Positions 17,091 through 26,332 are shown, numbered from the stretch's first letter. The stretch is 64,000 nt of DNA from Treponema sp. (GCA_016286535.1 JAEESZ010000005.1:62001-126000), one strand, 5' to 3'. Notes: generated by a model from the letters alone, not told the origin. Numbers and translations are program-made.

Positions 17091-18311
17091 ATGAGGAAAG
17101 GATTAGTTTCAACATTTTTTTTATTGGCAGGTATGGCAATGACATTTGCGATTCCTATGAATTTGTCTAAGGGCGATTATCAGAAGCTGTTAGATAAATC
17201 TTTACTGAGTAAGGGCAATAATGCCCGTTTAAAGGCTGTAATCTCTAAGATGGAAAAAGGCGAAGAGGTTTACATTGCCTGTTTAGGTGGTTCTGTTACA
17301 GAAGGTGAATGTGGTGGAGATTACCATCAGGGATATGCATATCAGTTTTTTGATAAGTTGAGTCAGACTTATGCAAAAAAAACAAAGGGTGCAAATCTTC
17401 ATTTTGATGGGGCAGGTCTGAGCGGAACACCTTCGACATTAGGTCTTGTTCGTTATCAGAGTGATGTAGTAGATGTTCTTGGTCATGTTCCAGATCTACT
17501 CGTAATAGAATTTGCAGTAAATGACAGCGGTGATTTTTTCTGTCAGAGGGGATTTGAAGCTCTTATTCGCGATGCTTTAATTCAGAACGATGATACAGCA
17601 GTTATTGCCCTCTTTAGTGATGCAAAAAGCTACAAAAATCAGCAGCCTAATATGATTCCTATTGCAAGACATTATTCACTTCCAATGATTTCAATTCAGG
17701 ATGCAGTAGAAAACAGTGGTGTTGCCGTGGATGAAAACTTATTTTTTAATGACTATGTTCATCCAAAGCCAGCAGGACACGAAGTGATGGCTGATGCTTT
17801 AATGAATCTGCTTGGAGTTACAAAAAAGGCTTCTGCAGACGAGAAAAACACCCTTCCAGCAGAATGCTTAAAAAATCCTTCATTGAGTGGTCTTAAGAGA
17901 ATTCTTGGTGATGATGAAAATGTAAAAATTTCTGCAGGAGCATTTAATAAAAATGATTCACAGACCCAGTCTTTAAAAAAGACAAATAAGGGAAACTTCC
18001 CTCAGAACTGGTATCGTTCTTCAAGAAGTAAAGGCGACAGCTTTAAGATGGATATAGAATGCCGCTCTCTGATTCTGGTTTACAAGGTTCAGGGAAGCTG
18101 GTTGAGCGAAAAATTTGGAAAAGCAGAAGTTTATGTTGATGGAAAACTTTTTGCAACTTATGACGGCGGTGCAAAGAATGGCTGGAATAACTGCGAAAGC
18201 CGTTTGATAATCGACGAAAAAGAAGCTAAAAAGCATACAGTTGAAGTAAAAATGGCCCAGGGAGATGAAGATAAAGGCTTTACTATTGTAGCAATGGGTT
18301 ATGTAAAATAA
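17091..18311 (+). CDS. Secreted SGNH/GDSL hydrolase with C-terminal accessory domain
   Basis: Signal peptide of about 20 residues ending near TFA-IP. The SGNH catalytic blocks are: CLGGSVTEG (about 63, nucleophile Ser), GAGLSGTPST (Gly block), EFAVNDSGD (Asn block), and FNDYVHPKPAGH (Asp/His) near 222. Residues from about 270 form a separate domain with FPQNWYRSS and QGSWLSEKFGKAEVYVDGK, likely a beta-sandwich, shared with the paralogue at 43920-45149. Such enzymes are usually carbohydrate or lipid esterases. The GH26 mannanase follows 53 bp downstream, which suggests removal of acetyl groups from mannan; that is an inference. Confidence 0.82.
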   Translation: MRKGLVSTFFLLAGMAMTFAIPMNLSKGDYQKLLDKSLLSKGNNARLKAVISKMEKGEEVYIACLGGSVTEGECGGDYHQGYAYQFFDKLSQTYAKKTKGANLHFDGAGLSGTPSTLGLVRYQSDVVDVLGHVPDLLVIEFAVNDSGDFFCQRGFEALIRDALIQNDDTAVIALFSDAKSYKNQQPNMIPIARHYSLPMISIQDAVENSGVAVDENLFFNDYVHPKPAGHEVMADALMNLLGVTKKASADEKNTLPAECLKNPSLSGLKRILGDDENVKISAGAFNKNDSQTQSLKKTNKGNFPQNWYRSSRSKGDSFKMDIECRSLILVYKVQGSWLSEKFGKAEVYVDGKLFATYDGGAKNGWNNCESRLIIDEKEAKKHTVEVKMAQGDEDKGFTIVAMGYVK

Positions 18312-18364
18312 AAAATCTGCTAAGGCAGAAAAATTTAACAGCGAAAATCATGGTGGAGGAAAGT

Positions 18365-19486
18365 ATGAAAAAAATAATTTTAATGGGATTAATCTTTATG
18401 TCTTTATGTGGCTCTTCGTTTGCAATCGATAAGAATTATGGCTTAAATGTTGTTTCTGAACCTGTAAATAAAAATGCAACAAAGGAAACAAAAGAGCTTA
18501 TGTCTTATCTGGCTGCAAACTATGGAAAAAAAGTTCTTTCAGGTCAGATGGATTTAACCTGGGCTCCTCAGATTGATATGAAGGGCCGTGTTTATAAGGA
18601 TACTGGAAAATATCCAGCAATTATGGGTTATGATTTTTTAGGTGCAAACTATGGTCAGGATCAGGTAAGAGAAGCAATTGACTGGGCTAAAAAAGGTGGA
18701 ATTGTAACTTTCTGCTGGCACTGGAATGTTCGCGGACCTAACGGAAAAACTGCCTTCTACACTTATAGTGCTGGAAACAAAGAAGGAACAGATTTTAAAA
18801 TTCCTTATGATTACAAAAAAGATAAAATCGATATGGAAACAAAAACTTCTGCAAGAGGTCCTTATGACTGGGCAAAACTTGTAAAAGATATGGACAAGGT
18901 TGCTGACCGTTTAAAGACTCTTCAGGACGAAGGAATTCCTGTTTTATGGCGTCCTTTCCATGAAGCTTCAGGCGGATGGTTCTGGTGGGGTGCATCTGGA
19001 AATTCTAAAGTTGAAAAGGCTGCCGCTTATAAAGCAATTTACATTTTTATGTATGATTATTTTACAAATACAAAAGGCCTGAATAATCTTATCTGGGTAT
19101 GGAATGCACAGGATCCTGAATGGTACCCTGGAGATGAATATGTTGATATCATTGGAACTGATATTTACGACACACCAAAGGATTATTCAAGTAAGGTTGG
19201 TAAATGGCTTAAATGTGTAAACATGAGTGATGATCCGGAAGGAGCTCCAAAAATGGTTGCTTTGACCGAAACAGGAGATATTCCTTCTCCAGCAAAAATG
19301 GAAGAAGACGGTGCCTGGTGGTCATTCTTTATGGTTTGGAATGATGCCGGTGAACAGAACTTTAAGGAAGGACTTTCAGACAAGAGTAACTTCTGGACAG
19401 GTGAATATCACAATACAAACGCTCATAAAAAAGAAGTTTACGACAGCGATTTAATCATAACCTTAGACGAAGTAAAGATTAAATAA
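18365..19486 (+). CDS. Glycoside hydrolase family 26, probable secreted beta-mannanase
   Basis: Signal peptide (MKKIILMGLIFMSLCGSSFA), then a single GH26 TIM-barrel domain in a 373-aa protein. The acid/base glutamate is E200 in WRPFHEASGGWFWWG and the nucleophile is E302 in ALTETGDIPS, both in the usual family positions. FCWHWNVRGPNG is the conserved aromatic strand. GH26 enzymes mostly cut beta-1,4-mannans (glucomannan, galactomannan) with retention; xylanase or lichenase members exist. The start at 18365 is supported by GGTGGAGG immediately upstream; the ORF start at 18350 would cover that site. It is paired with the upstream SGNH esterase, probably as one operon. Confidence 0.93.
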   Translation: MKKIILMGLIFMSLCGSSFAIDKNYGLNVVSEPVNKNATKETKELMSYLAANYGKKVLSGQMDLTWAPQIDMKGRVYKDTGKYPAIMGYDFLGANYGQDQVREAIDWAKKGGIVTFCWHWNVRGPNGKTAFYTYSAGNKEGTDFKIPYDYKKDKIDMETKTSARGPYDWAKLVKDMDKVADRLKTLQDEGIPVLWRPFHEASGGWFWWGASGNSKVEKAAAYKAIYIFMYDYFTNTKGLNNLIWVWNAQDPEWYPGDEYVDIIGTDIYDTPKDYSSKVGKWLKCVNMSDDPEGAPKMVALTETGDIPSPAKMEEDGAWWSFFMVWNDAGEQNFKEGLSDKSNFWTGEYHNTNAHKKEVYDSDLIITLDEVKIK

Positions 19487-19499
19487 GAGTAACTAAAAG

Positions 19500-19976
19500 A
19501 TGTGCGGGAATTTTTACGAAAATGGATTAAATTTTGAATGTCAGCGCTGTTCCTTTTGCTGCGGGCATTCACCCGGTTTTGTTTATCTTTCTAAAAGAGA
19601 TTTGCTTGCCTTGTGCGACTTTAAAAAGATGACAATCCAGGATTTTGTTGCCCGGTATTGCCGCTGGGCAGATTACTATTACGGTACACAGGTTCTGGCC
19701 CTTATTGAACAGAAAAATTACGATTGCATTTTGTGGGATAAGGGCTGTACCTGCTATGAAGCAAGACCGGTTCAGTGTTCAACCTATCCTTTCTGGAGCT
19801 GGATGATAGAATCTGAAGAAAGCTGGAATGAATGTGCTAAGGACTGTCCTGGAATGAACAAGGGAAAGCTTTGGCCCCGCGAAGTAATTGAAGAAAATAA
19901 GAAAAAATATGTAGAAAATCTTCCTTTACACAGGGAAGAGGTTCTTGAATTAATAAAAGAAGAACTTAACAAATAG
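19500..19976 (+). CDS. YkgJ family cysteine-cluster protein
   Basis: A 158-aa protein with the zinc/iron-chelating CxxCxxCC pattern (ECQRCSFCCGHSPG, residues 14-21). Further cysteines occur in CILWDKGCTCYEARPVQCSTYPF and CAKDCPG, as in PF03692 proteins. These bind a metal or an Fe-S cluster. Some are annotated as flagellin-methylase-like (FliB-related), but most have no known role. It lies 13 bp after the GH26 gene with no clear ribosome binding site, so it may only be carried on the same message; no functional link to mannan use is evident. Confidence 0.85.
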   Translation: MCGNFYENGLNFECQRCSFCCGHSPGFVYLSKRDLLALCDFKKMTIQDFVARYCRWADYYYGTQVLALIEQKNYDCILWDKGCTCYEARPVQCSTYPFWSWMIESEESWNECAKDCPGMNKGKLWPREVIEENKKKYVENLPLHREEVLELIKEELNK

Positions 19977-20051
19977 TGAAATTCTTTACTAATTCTTAAA
20001 ATTTTAATATTATTTGAATAAGTAATAAAACTTTATCTGGAGGTTTTAAAA

Positions 20052-21197
20052 ATGAATAAAATGTTAAAATCAGTTTTAGCAGGTGCAGCTCTTTGTACTG
20101 CCAGCGGAATGCTTTTTGCTGCTCCAAAATCAAACAACATTAGAGTTGGAGGAATTGCTCCTCTTTCTGGTGCCGTAGCTGTTTACGGAGTAGAGTGTAA
20201 AAATGGTATTGATCTTGCAATTGCAGAAATTAATGCTGCAGGCGGAATTAATGGTCAGAAAATTGAATTTATTTGCGAAGATGATGAAGGCGATGCTGCT
20301 AAATCTGTTTCTGCATATAAAAAATTAATCACAAAAGATAAGACAAGAATCATCATTGGTTCTTTAACTTCTGGATGTACAATTGCCATTACAAAACAGG
20401 CTCAGGCAAACAAAGTTATTCAGATTGCTCCAGCAGCAACTGCAGTAAACGTAACAGATGCCGGAAACTACATTTTCCGTGCCTGCTTTATTGATCCATT
20501 CCAGGGTCGTGTTGGTGGAAAATTCGCTTCTGAAAATCTTGGAGCTAAAAAAGCTGCAATTCTTTATGATATTGGAAACGATTATTCAGTAGGTTTAACA
20601 GACAACTTTGTTTCAGAATTCACAAAGAACGGTGGAACAATCGTTGCTAAAGAATCTTATGGAGCTGGAGAAAAAGACTTCAATGCAATCATTACTAAAG
20701 TAAAGGCTGCTAATCCAGATGTTGTATATCTTCCAGATTATTATTCAACTGTAGCTCTTATTGCAAAACAGCTTCGTGCACAGGGAGTAAATACTCCAAT
20801 CGTTGGTGCTGACGGCTGGGATGGACTTACAGAAAACGCAGATGATTCTGTATTAAACGGATACTATTCAAATCACTATGCAGAAGACTCTGATTCACCT
20901 GCAGTTCAGAAATTTGTAAAGAACTTTGAAGCAAAATATGGTAAAAAACCAAACTCATTTGCTGCTCTTGGTTATGATTCAGTTTACATGTTAAAAGATG
21001 CTATTCTTAAAGCAGGAACATCTACTGATATTGCAAAAATTAGAGAAGCTCTTGAAGCAACTGACGCTGACTATGTAACAGGTCACATTAAGTTTGACGA
21101 AAAACGCAATCCTATTAAATCTGCTGTAATGGTTAAGATGGTTAAGGAAAACGGAAAACTTTCTCAGGCTTATGCAGCAACTGTAGATATCAAATAA
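20052..21197 (+). CDS. livK: Branched-chain amino acid ABC transporter, substrate-binding protein
   Basis: A 381-aa periplasmic protein with a signal peptide (cleavage near LFA-APKS) and the type I periplasmic binding fold of LivJ/LivK. Seen: IRVGGIAPLSGAVAVYGVE, GQKIEFICEDDEGDA, GSLTSGCTIA, YDIGNDYSVGL, DVVYLPDYYS and NSFAALGYDSVYML. It captures leucine, isoleucine or valine, or a related ligand, for the membrane complex encoded downstream. TGGAGG is placed well before the ATG. A strong terminator follows (21242-21280), which would allow this abundant binding protein to be made in excess over LivHMGF. Confidence 0.93.
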   Translation: MNKMLKSVLAGAALCTASGMLFAAPKSNNIRVGGIAPLSGAVAVYGVECKNGIDLAIAEINAAGGINGQKIEFICEDDEGDAAKSVSAYKKLITKDKTRIIIGSLTSGCTIAITKQAQANKVIQIAPAATAVNVTDAGNYIFRACFIDPFQGRVGGKFASENLGAKKAAILYDIGNDYSVGLTDNFVSEFTKNGGTIVAKESYGAGEKDFNAIITKVKAANPDVVYLPDYYSTVALIAKQLRAQGVNTPIVGADGWDGLTENADDSVLNGYYSNHYAEDSDSPAVQKFVKNFEAKYGKKPNSFAALGYDSVYMLKDAILKAGTSTDIAKIREALEATDADYVTGHIKFDEKRNPIKSAVMVKMVKENGKLSQAYAATVDIK

Positions 21198-21241
21198 ATT
21201 AAAAGACATATAGTCTTGTAAAACAAATTATTTGCATAATG

Positions 21242-21280
21242 GGGTGCATTCTTTTAATAAGAATGTACCCTTTTTTTTTT
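21242..21280 (+). terminator. Strong intrinsic terminator between livK and livH
   Basis: A 12-bp stem (GGGTGCATTCTT with AAGAATGTACCC, one G-U pair) with a 5-nt TTAAT loop is followed by ten T residues (21271-21280). It lies inside the liv cluster, so partial read-through is expected to set the ratio of binding protein to transporter. Confidence 0.93.
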
Positions 21281-21329
21281 ATTTGCATTAGAATAGAGAA
21301 AAGACGATGTTTAAAAAGTGGAGGTTACC

Positions 21330-22241
21330 TTGGATACATTTTTAAAACAATTGGTAAACGGACTTTCTTTAGGTAGTATTTATGCCCTGATTGCTCTTGG
21401 TTACACAATGGTTTATGGAATTGTAAAATTAATAAACTTTGCACATGGAGACGTTATGATGGTCGGCGCTTATGCCGGATATTTTGTCCTTCGTGCAATG
21501 GGTGCAACTCCTTTTGGTTTAGCGTGTGCATTTGCTGCAGCAATGATTGTTTGTGCACTTTTGAGTCTCTTAATAGAACGCTGTGCTTATAGACCTTTAC
21601 GCAACGCACCCCGATTAAATTCCCTTATTACTGCAATTGCAGTTGAATTGATATTACAGAATGGAATGCGTGTTTTACCTTTTGTAGGTCCAAATCCACG
21701 TCAGTTTCCAACAATGGATACAAAAGTTTTTAACTTAGTTACAAAAAATTATCCGGACGGATTCATTTCTATTTCTAATATTCAGTTAATTGTAATTATT
21801 TCTTCTGTTATTTTAATGGCAGTATTAAATTACATTATTAATAAAACCAGAACAGGAAAGGCAATGCGTGCCGTAAGTTTTGATATGGGCGCTGCAAGCC
21901 TTATGGGGGTAAATGTTAATAGAACTATTGCAATTACCTTCGTTATAGGTTCAGTTTTAGCCGGGGCAGGTGGTGTGCTTTATGCAACAGCTTACCCTCA
22001 AATTGATCCAACTATGGGTTATATTCCTGGTCTTAAAGCATTTGTTGCAGCCGTTCTTGGTGGAATTGGTTCTGTTCCTGGAGCCATGCTTGGTGGTGTA
22101 ATTCTTGGAATTGCCGAGACAATGACAAAAGCTTATATTTCTTCACAATATGCGGATGCAATTTCTTATTGTATTTTAATTATTATTCTTCTTGTAAAGC
22201 CAACCGGTCTTTTAGGCAAGAAAAAAGTTGTTAAGGTTTAA
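21330..22241 (+). CDS. livH: Branched-chain amino acid ABC transporter permease LivH
   Basis: First inner-membrane subunit of the transporter; about 8 helices over roughly 303 residues. Seen: LSLGSIYALIALGYTMVYGIVKLINFAHGD at the N-terminus (standard LivH), GKAMRAVSFDMGAASLMGVNV (the cytoplasmic loop that contacts the ATPases), and GLKAFVAAVLGGIGSVPGAMLGG. I place the start at TTG 21330 because GGAGG (21320-21324) lies 5 nt before it; the GTG at 21318 would overlap that ribosome binding site. It is followed after 21 bp by livM. Confidence 0.93.
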   Translation: MDTFLKQLVNGLSLGSIYALIALGYTMVYGIVKLINFAHGDVMMVGAYAGYFVLRAMGATPFGLACAFAAAMIVCALLSLLIERCAYRPLRNAPRLNSLITAIAVELILQNGMRVLPFVGPNPRQFPTMDTKVFNLVTKNYPDGFISISNIQLIVIISSVILMAVLNYIINKTRTGKAMRAVSFDMGAASLMGVNVNRTIAITFVIGSVLAGAGGVLYATAYPQIDPTMGYIPGLKAFVAAVLGGIGSVPGAMLGGVILGIAETMTKAYISSQYADAISYCILIIILLVKPTGLLGKKKVVKV

Positions 22242-22262
22242 TCTTAAAAGAGGGGTAATAAA

Positions 22263-23315
22263 ATGAAAAATAAATTTGTTAGAAACACAATAATTTTAAG
22301 TGCAATCGCCCTTGCCTGTATAATTCTTCCTGCTGTACTTATTACTATAAAATCATTTTTCTTTGATTTTCCAATTGGAATTGACGCATACTGGGCTCAG
22401 GTAATTACTCTTGCCGGCGTAAACGCAATTATGGCTTTGAGTGTAAACGTTGTTTGCGGTATTACAGGACAGCTTAGCCTTGGACAGGCAGGCTTTCAGG
22501 CAATTGGTGCTTATGCTGTAATTCTTTTGACAACAAAAGCCGGTATTCCGCTTCCAATAAGTATTTTACTTTCGGGTTTAATTGCAGCAGTTTTTGGCTT
22601 TTTAATCGGTTTCCCAACCTTAAAGCTCGAAGGCGATTATCTTGCAATTGTAACTCTGGCCTTTGGCGAAATCATCAGAATTGTTTTGTTAAATCAGAAA
22701 AGCTGGTCTGGCGGTCCAAACGGTATTCAGTTTGGAACTGTATTTACAGAAAGCCTGGACTGGGGAGCAACCATTTCTTATGTTACTGTAATCGGCTGTC
22801 TGGTTTTAATAGTAGTTGCCCTGCAGAACTTCTTACGTTCAACTTACGGTAGAGCAATAATGGCTGTAAGGGAAGATGAAATTGCGGCAAACAGTTCCGG
22901 AATTTCTGTATTCCGCTATAAGATGATTGGTTTTGTAATTGCATCTTTCATTGGTGGAATTGGCGGTGCTTTGTATGCACCATTAATTGGTTTTGTTAAG
23001 CCAGATCTTGCAAGCTTTAACAACTCTGTAAATCATCTGATATATGTTGTTCTTGGTGGTATGGGTAGTGTAACCGGTGCCATTCTTTCTGCTTTTGTAC
23101 TTACAATCTTACAGGAACTTTTAAGATTCTTACGCGATTACAGATTATTAATCTATCCATTAATTTTAATTTGTATGATGTTATTCAGACCTCAGGGCCT
23201 GCTTGGAAACAACGAATTATCATTCTTTAAAATACCTGATTATTTTAAGGCAATTGGCAGATGGTGTAAAAATCTTTTTTCAAAAAAAGAAAATTCTAAA
23301 AAAGAGGAAGTGTAA
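22263..23315 (+). CDS. livM: Branched-chain amino acid ABC transporter permease LivM
   Basis: Second membrane subunit, 350 aa, about 9-10 helices. Seen: ALSVNVVCGITGQLSLGQAGFQAIGAYA near residue 60, the typical LivM opening; FPTLKLEGDYLAIVTLAFGEIIRI; and the ATPase-coupling loop GRAIMAVREDEIAANSSGI. The C-terminus ends in a lysine-rich cytoplasmic tail. GAGGGG precedes the ATG. The TAA stop overlaps the livG ATG by one base. Confidence 0.94.
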   Translation: MKNKFVRNTIILSAIALACIILPAVLITIKSFFFDFPIGIDAYWAQVITLAGVNAIMALSVNVVCGITGQLSLGQAGFQAIGAYAVILLTTKAGIPLPISILLSGLIAAVFGFLIGFPTLKLEGDYLAIVTLAFGEIIRIVLLNQKSWSGGPNGIQFGTVFTESLDWGATISYVTVIGCLVLIVVALQNFLRSTYGRAIMAVREDEIAANSSGISVFRYKMIGFVIASFIGGIGGALYAPLIGFVKPDLASFNNSVNHLIYVVLGGMGSVTGAILSAFVLTILQELLRFLRDYRLLIYPLILICMMLFRPQGLLGNNELSFFKIPDYFKAIGRWCKNLFSKKENSKKEEV

Positions 23316-24136
23316 TGTCGGAACAAAAAAGAGAATTGCTTCTTAGAGCAAATGATATTTCAATTGTTTTTGGTGGACTTAGAGCTGTTTCAGAATTTTC
23401 TTTAGATATTTATGCCGGCGAACTGATAGGCTTAATTGGTCCAAATGGTGCTGGAAAAACTACAGTATTTAATATGCTTTCCGGCGTTTATAAGCCAACA
23501 GAAGGTACAATCACTTTTTTAGATAAAAAGGGTACCCTGCAGGTAATCAATAAAAAATCACCTGCCCAGCTGAATCAGATTGGAATTGCAAGAACTTTCC
23601 AGAATATCCGCCTTTTTGGTGGAATGACTGTTGGAGAAAATATCAAAATCGCTTTGCATCAGAACAGGGGCGTAAATCCTCTTGATGTAGAGTTCAGAAC
23701 TCCAAAGTTCCGCCGCGATGAAGAGCTGATGAACGAAAAAGCCCTGCATTTATTAAGTCTTTTCCACATGGAAGGAAAAATAAATGAGCTTGCAAAAAAT
23801 CTCCCTTACGGCGAACAGCGCAAACTTGAAATCTGCAGGGCTTTGGCTTCGGGCCCAAAACTCCTGTTGCTGGATGAGCCTGCCGCCGGAATGAACGGTC
23901 AGGAAACCCAGGAATTAATGGAGATGATTTCTTTTATTCGTAAAGAGTTTAATCTGACAGTATTGTTAATTGAACATGATATGAAGCTTGTAATGGGCAT
24001 TTGCGAAAGACTTATGGTTTTAAATTACGGAAAAGTAATTGCAAGCGGAAGTCCTTCAGAAATACAGTCAAATCCTGCTGTAATTAAAGCCTATCTTGGT
24101 TCAGGTTATGAACAAATGACAGGAGGTAATGCCTAA
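23315..24136 (+). CDS. livG: Branched-chain amino acid ABC transporter ATPase LivG
   Basis: A 273-aa ABC ATPase. Walker A GPNGAGKTT (about 42-50), Q-loop IARTFQNIRLFGGMTVGEN, signature-like PYGEQRKLEICRAL (YGEQ in place of SGGQ, normal for LivG), Walker B LLLLDEPAAGMN and switch His LIEHDMK. The C-terminus PAVIKAYLGSGYE is typical. It pairs with LivF to power LivH/LivM. One-base overlaps join it to livM and livF, so translation is coupled. Confidence 0.95.
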   Translation: MSEQKRELLLRANDISIVFGGLRAVSEFSLDIYAGELIGLIGPNGAGKTTVFNMLSGVYKPTEGTITFLDKKGTLQVINKKSPAQLNQIGIARTFQNIRLFGGMTVGENIKIALHQNRGVNPLDVEFRTPKFRRDEELMNEKALHLLSLFHMEGKINELAKNLPYGEQRKLEICRALASGPKLLLLDEPAAGMNGQETQELMEMISFIRKEFNLTVLLIEHDMKLVMGICERLMVLNYGKVIASGSPSEIQSNPAVIKAYLGSGYEQMTGGNA

Positions 24137-24846
24137 TGAGTATGCTTGAAGTAAAAGACCTTGAAGTTAATTATGGAGCCATTAAAGCTTTAAAGAAGAT
24201 TTCTTTTGATGTAGAACAGGGCGAGATTATCAGTCTGATTGGTTCTAACGGAGCCGGAAAAACAACAACCCTCCATTCCATCAGTAATCTTATTAAAAAA
24301 GCCGGCGGAAGTATAAATTTCAATGGAACAGACATTACAAATCTTTCTGCAGATAAAATTGTAAAAATGGGTTTAATTCAGGTTCCTGAAGGACGCCGTG
24401 TTTTTGCAAATATGAGTGTTAAAGAAAACCTTGAAATGGGTGCTTTTTTACGAAAAGACAAGGGACAGATTAAAACAGATCTTGAATGGTGTTATGAACT
24501 CTTTCCAAGATTAAAGGAAAGATTAAATCAGCTTTCGGGAACTCTTTCCGGTGGTGAACAGCAGATGCTGGCCATGGCAAGAGCTTTAATGTCTAAACCA
24601 AGTCTGCTTTTGCTTGATGAACCTTCTATGGGACTTGCTCCAATTCTGGTAGATGAGATTTTTGATATTGTTCAAAAAATTTCTGCCGCAGGAACAACAA
24701 TCTTAATTGTAGAGCAGAATGCCTATAAGGCTTTATCAATTGCAAACAGAGCTTATATTCTTGAAACAGGCGAAGTAACAAAATCTGGCTTAGCCAAAGA
24801 TTTAATTACAGATAAAGCAGTAATTTCGGCTTATTTAGGAGGATAG
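24136..24846 (+). CDS. livF: Branched-chain amino acid ABC transporter ATPase LivF
   Basis: A 236-aa ABC ATPase. Walker A GSNGAGKTT, LivF-specific IVKMGLIQVPEGRRVFANMSVKEN, signature LSGGEQQMLAMARAL, Walker B LLLLDEPSMGLAP and switch His replaced by the usual VEQNA (IVEQNAYKAL). It ends in ISAYLGG. It completes the KHMGF set, and its stop is 3 bp before the CBS-ACT gene. Confidence 0.95.
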   Translation: MSMLEVKDLEVNYGAIKALKKISFDVEQGEIISLIGSNGAGKTTTLHSISNLIKKAGGSINFNGTDITNLSADKIVKMGLIQVPEGRRVFANMSVKENLEMGAFLRKDKGQIKTDLEWCYELFPRLKERLNQLSGTLSGGEQQMLAMARALMSKPSLLLLDEPSMGLAPILVDEIFDIVQKISAAGTTILIVEQNAYKALSIANRAYILETGEVTKSGLAKDLITDKAVISAYLGG

Positions 24847-24849
24847 TAT

Positions 24850-25491
24850 ATGTTAGTAAGAGATGTAATGACTAAAAATCCAATTACAATTGATTCTAAA
24901 GCTTCTATTCTTGAAGCAAAAAATATTATGACAAAAAATAATATTAATAAGCTTCCTGTTTTAGATAAGGGTGGTGCTTTAATTGGAATTATTACTACAA
25001 ACGATTTACAGCGTTCTACACCAAGCGATGCAACAACCTTGGATGTTTACGAAATGGGATATTTACTTAGTAAATTATCTGTAGAAAAATGCATGACTAA
25101 AAATCCTAAAACTGTTCAGCCTGGCGAAACTGTGGAAGAAGCCGCAAGAATTATGGCCGATAACGATTTTGGATGTCTTCCTGTAATGGAAAATAAACTT
25201 ATTGTAGGAATTATTACAGACAGCGATTTGTTCAAAATGTTTATTGAAATGTTTGGAACCCGCGAATCTGGAATAAGAGTTACAATAAACATGAGTGATG
25301 AGTGCGGCAGCCTGAGTGCCTTTACAGAAAGGGTTGCACAGAAAAAGGGAAAGATTATTTCTTTAGTTACATCACCAGCTTCTGATACTGAGCACAGAAT
25401 TGTTACAGTAAAGGCAGTAGATATTTCTATGGCTGATATTGAAGAAATTGCCAGAGAATGTGGTTGTGTAGAAGATATCAGAAAAATCTAA
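24850..25491 (+). CDS. CBS-CBS-ACT domain protein (AcuB-like)
   Basis: Two CBS motifs (VRDVMTKNPITID with LIGIITTNDL; VEKCMTKNPKTVQ with IVGIITDSDLF) bind adenine nucleotides, and the C-terminal third (GIRVTINMSDECGSLSAFTE...GKIISLV) is an ACT-like ligand-binding domain. At 213 aa it resembles AcuB. It starts 3 bp after livF with GGAGG, so it is the last gene of the liv operon. That suggests it senses branched-chain amino acids and/or energy charge to tune transport or metabolism; this is an inference from position and domains. It meets the minus-strand gene tail to tail with almost no gap. Confidence 0.87.
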   Translation: MLVRDVMTKNPITIDSKASILEAKNIMTKNNINKLPVLDKGGALIGIITTNDLQRSTPSDATTLDVYEMGYLLSKLSVEKCMTKNPKTVQPGETVEEAARIMADNDFGCLPVMENKLIVGIITDSDLFKMFIEMFGTRESGIRVTINMSDECGSLSAFTERVAQKKGKIISLVTSPASDTEHRIVTVKAVDISMADIEEIARECGCVEDIRKI

Positions 25492-25492
25492 A

Positions 25493-26332
25493 CTATTTTA
25501 AGAATTTTTGAGCAATATTTTTAATCTGCTCTTCAGAAAGCGGTTGTTCAGAGGTTTCCATTGTAGTAATTAAATTGTCACCACAAATATAGTTGTGACT
25601 GTTGTACAAAGAAACCCTTTCAACCGCTTTTTTTGCTTCCGAAGGATTATCCATATCAGAAAAATTTTCCCAGACATATTCTTTTCTTGTACGCAGGTTT
25701 AAACAGTAAAACTGGGCGTAAACAAGAGTTCCGGAACTGAAGCCTTTTCCATTTTTAATTAAAAGAGGGAAGTCGTAGCGGTAGGGAATTTCAAGCTCAT
25801 TAAGAAGGTCTGCAATAAGGACCTGGCTTTTACTGCGTACCCTTTCATTTTTTCTGGTTAGAAAGTATGGGGCATCTTTATTTACAGGAAGGCCTTCATA
25901 TTCAAAGGAAAGCCAGGCTTTTTCAAAATCATCATCATTCAAAGCATTTGGATTTACAAGATTTTGACGATTGGTATGCATTTCTTCGTAAATGCGGGTA
26001 ATTTCTTTAGGATTGTAATTTTTCTTGAGCCGGTTAAGGGCTTCAAGCTCTTTTTCTATTTCTTTTACAAGCTTCTGGTCATAGTCTTTTTGTGCAAGGG
26101 CGGCTGCCAGTTTATCCATTTTTCTTGGAAGATATTTTCCCTGACTGTTGCCGTCTCCGGTTTTATGGTAATACTGAATTCTTTTACCACTCTGGGCAAT
26201 TCTTAATGAACCTTCCGGAGCATTTCTTAAAGCGGCTTTTTTTTCTATCAGCAGGGCTGATAATTCTTTAATTCTGATTTCTACCTGATCTAAAACTGTG
26301 TCTGCGTATAAAAATTTACTTCTATTTGACAT
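25493..26332 (-). CDS. Hypothetical protein resembling a PD-(D/E)XK nuclease-like family, active site altered
   Basis: A 279-aa cytoplasmic protein. The C-terminal half (ERVRSKSQVLIADLLNELEIPYRYDFPL, then LNLRTRKEYVWENFSDMD, then YNSHNYICGDNLITTMET) resembles a Firmicutes family of predicted nucleases that I remember as RSKSEV...YPDFT.LN.RTRKEYYWEH. Here the first Glu is Gln and the PDF triplet reads AQF, so two presumed catalytic acids are missing. The N-terminal half is a charged coiled coil with unknown role. GAGGG precedes the ATG. The family assignment is from memory, so the nuclease link is tentative; loss of activity is an inference. Confidence 0.6.
   Translation of the reverse strand: MSNRSKFLYADTVLDQVEIRIKELSALLIEKKAALRNAPEGSLRIAQSGKRIQYYHKTGDGNSQGKYLPRKMDKLAAALAQKDYDQKLVKEIEKELEALNRLKKNYNPKEITRIYEEMHTNRQNLVNPNALNDDDFEKAWLSFEYEGLPVNKDAPYFLTRKNERVRSKSQVLIADLLNELEIPYRYDFPLLIKNGKGFSSGTLVYAQFYCLNLRTRKEYVWENFSDMDNPSEAKKAVERVSLYNSHNYICGDNLITTMETSEQPLSEEQIKNIAQKFLK

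Noticed and set aside
18316..18329. Small hairpin TCTGC/GCAGA between the SGNH and GH26 genes
   Set aside because: Only 5 bp with no T-tract; too weak to call a terminator.
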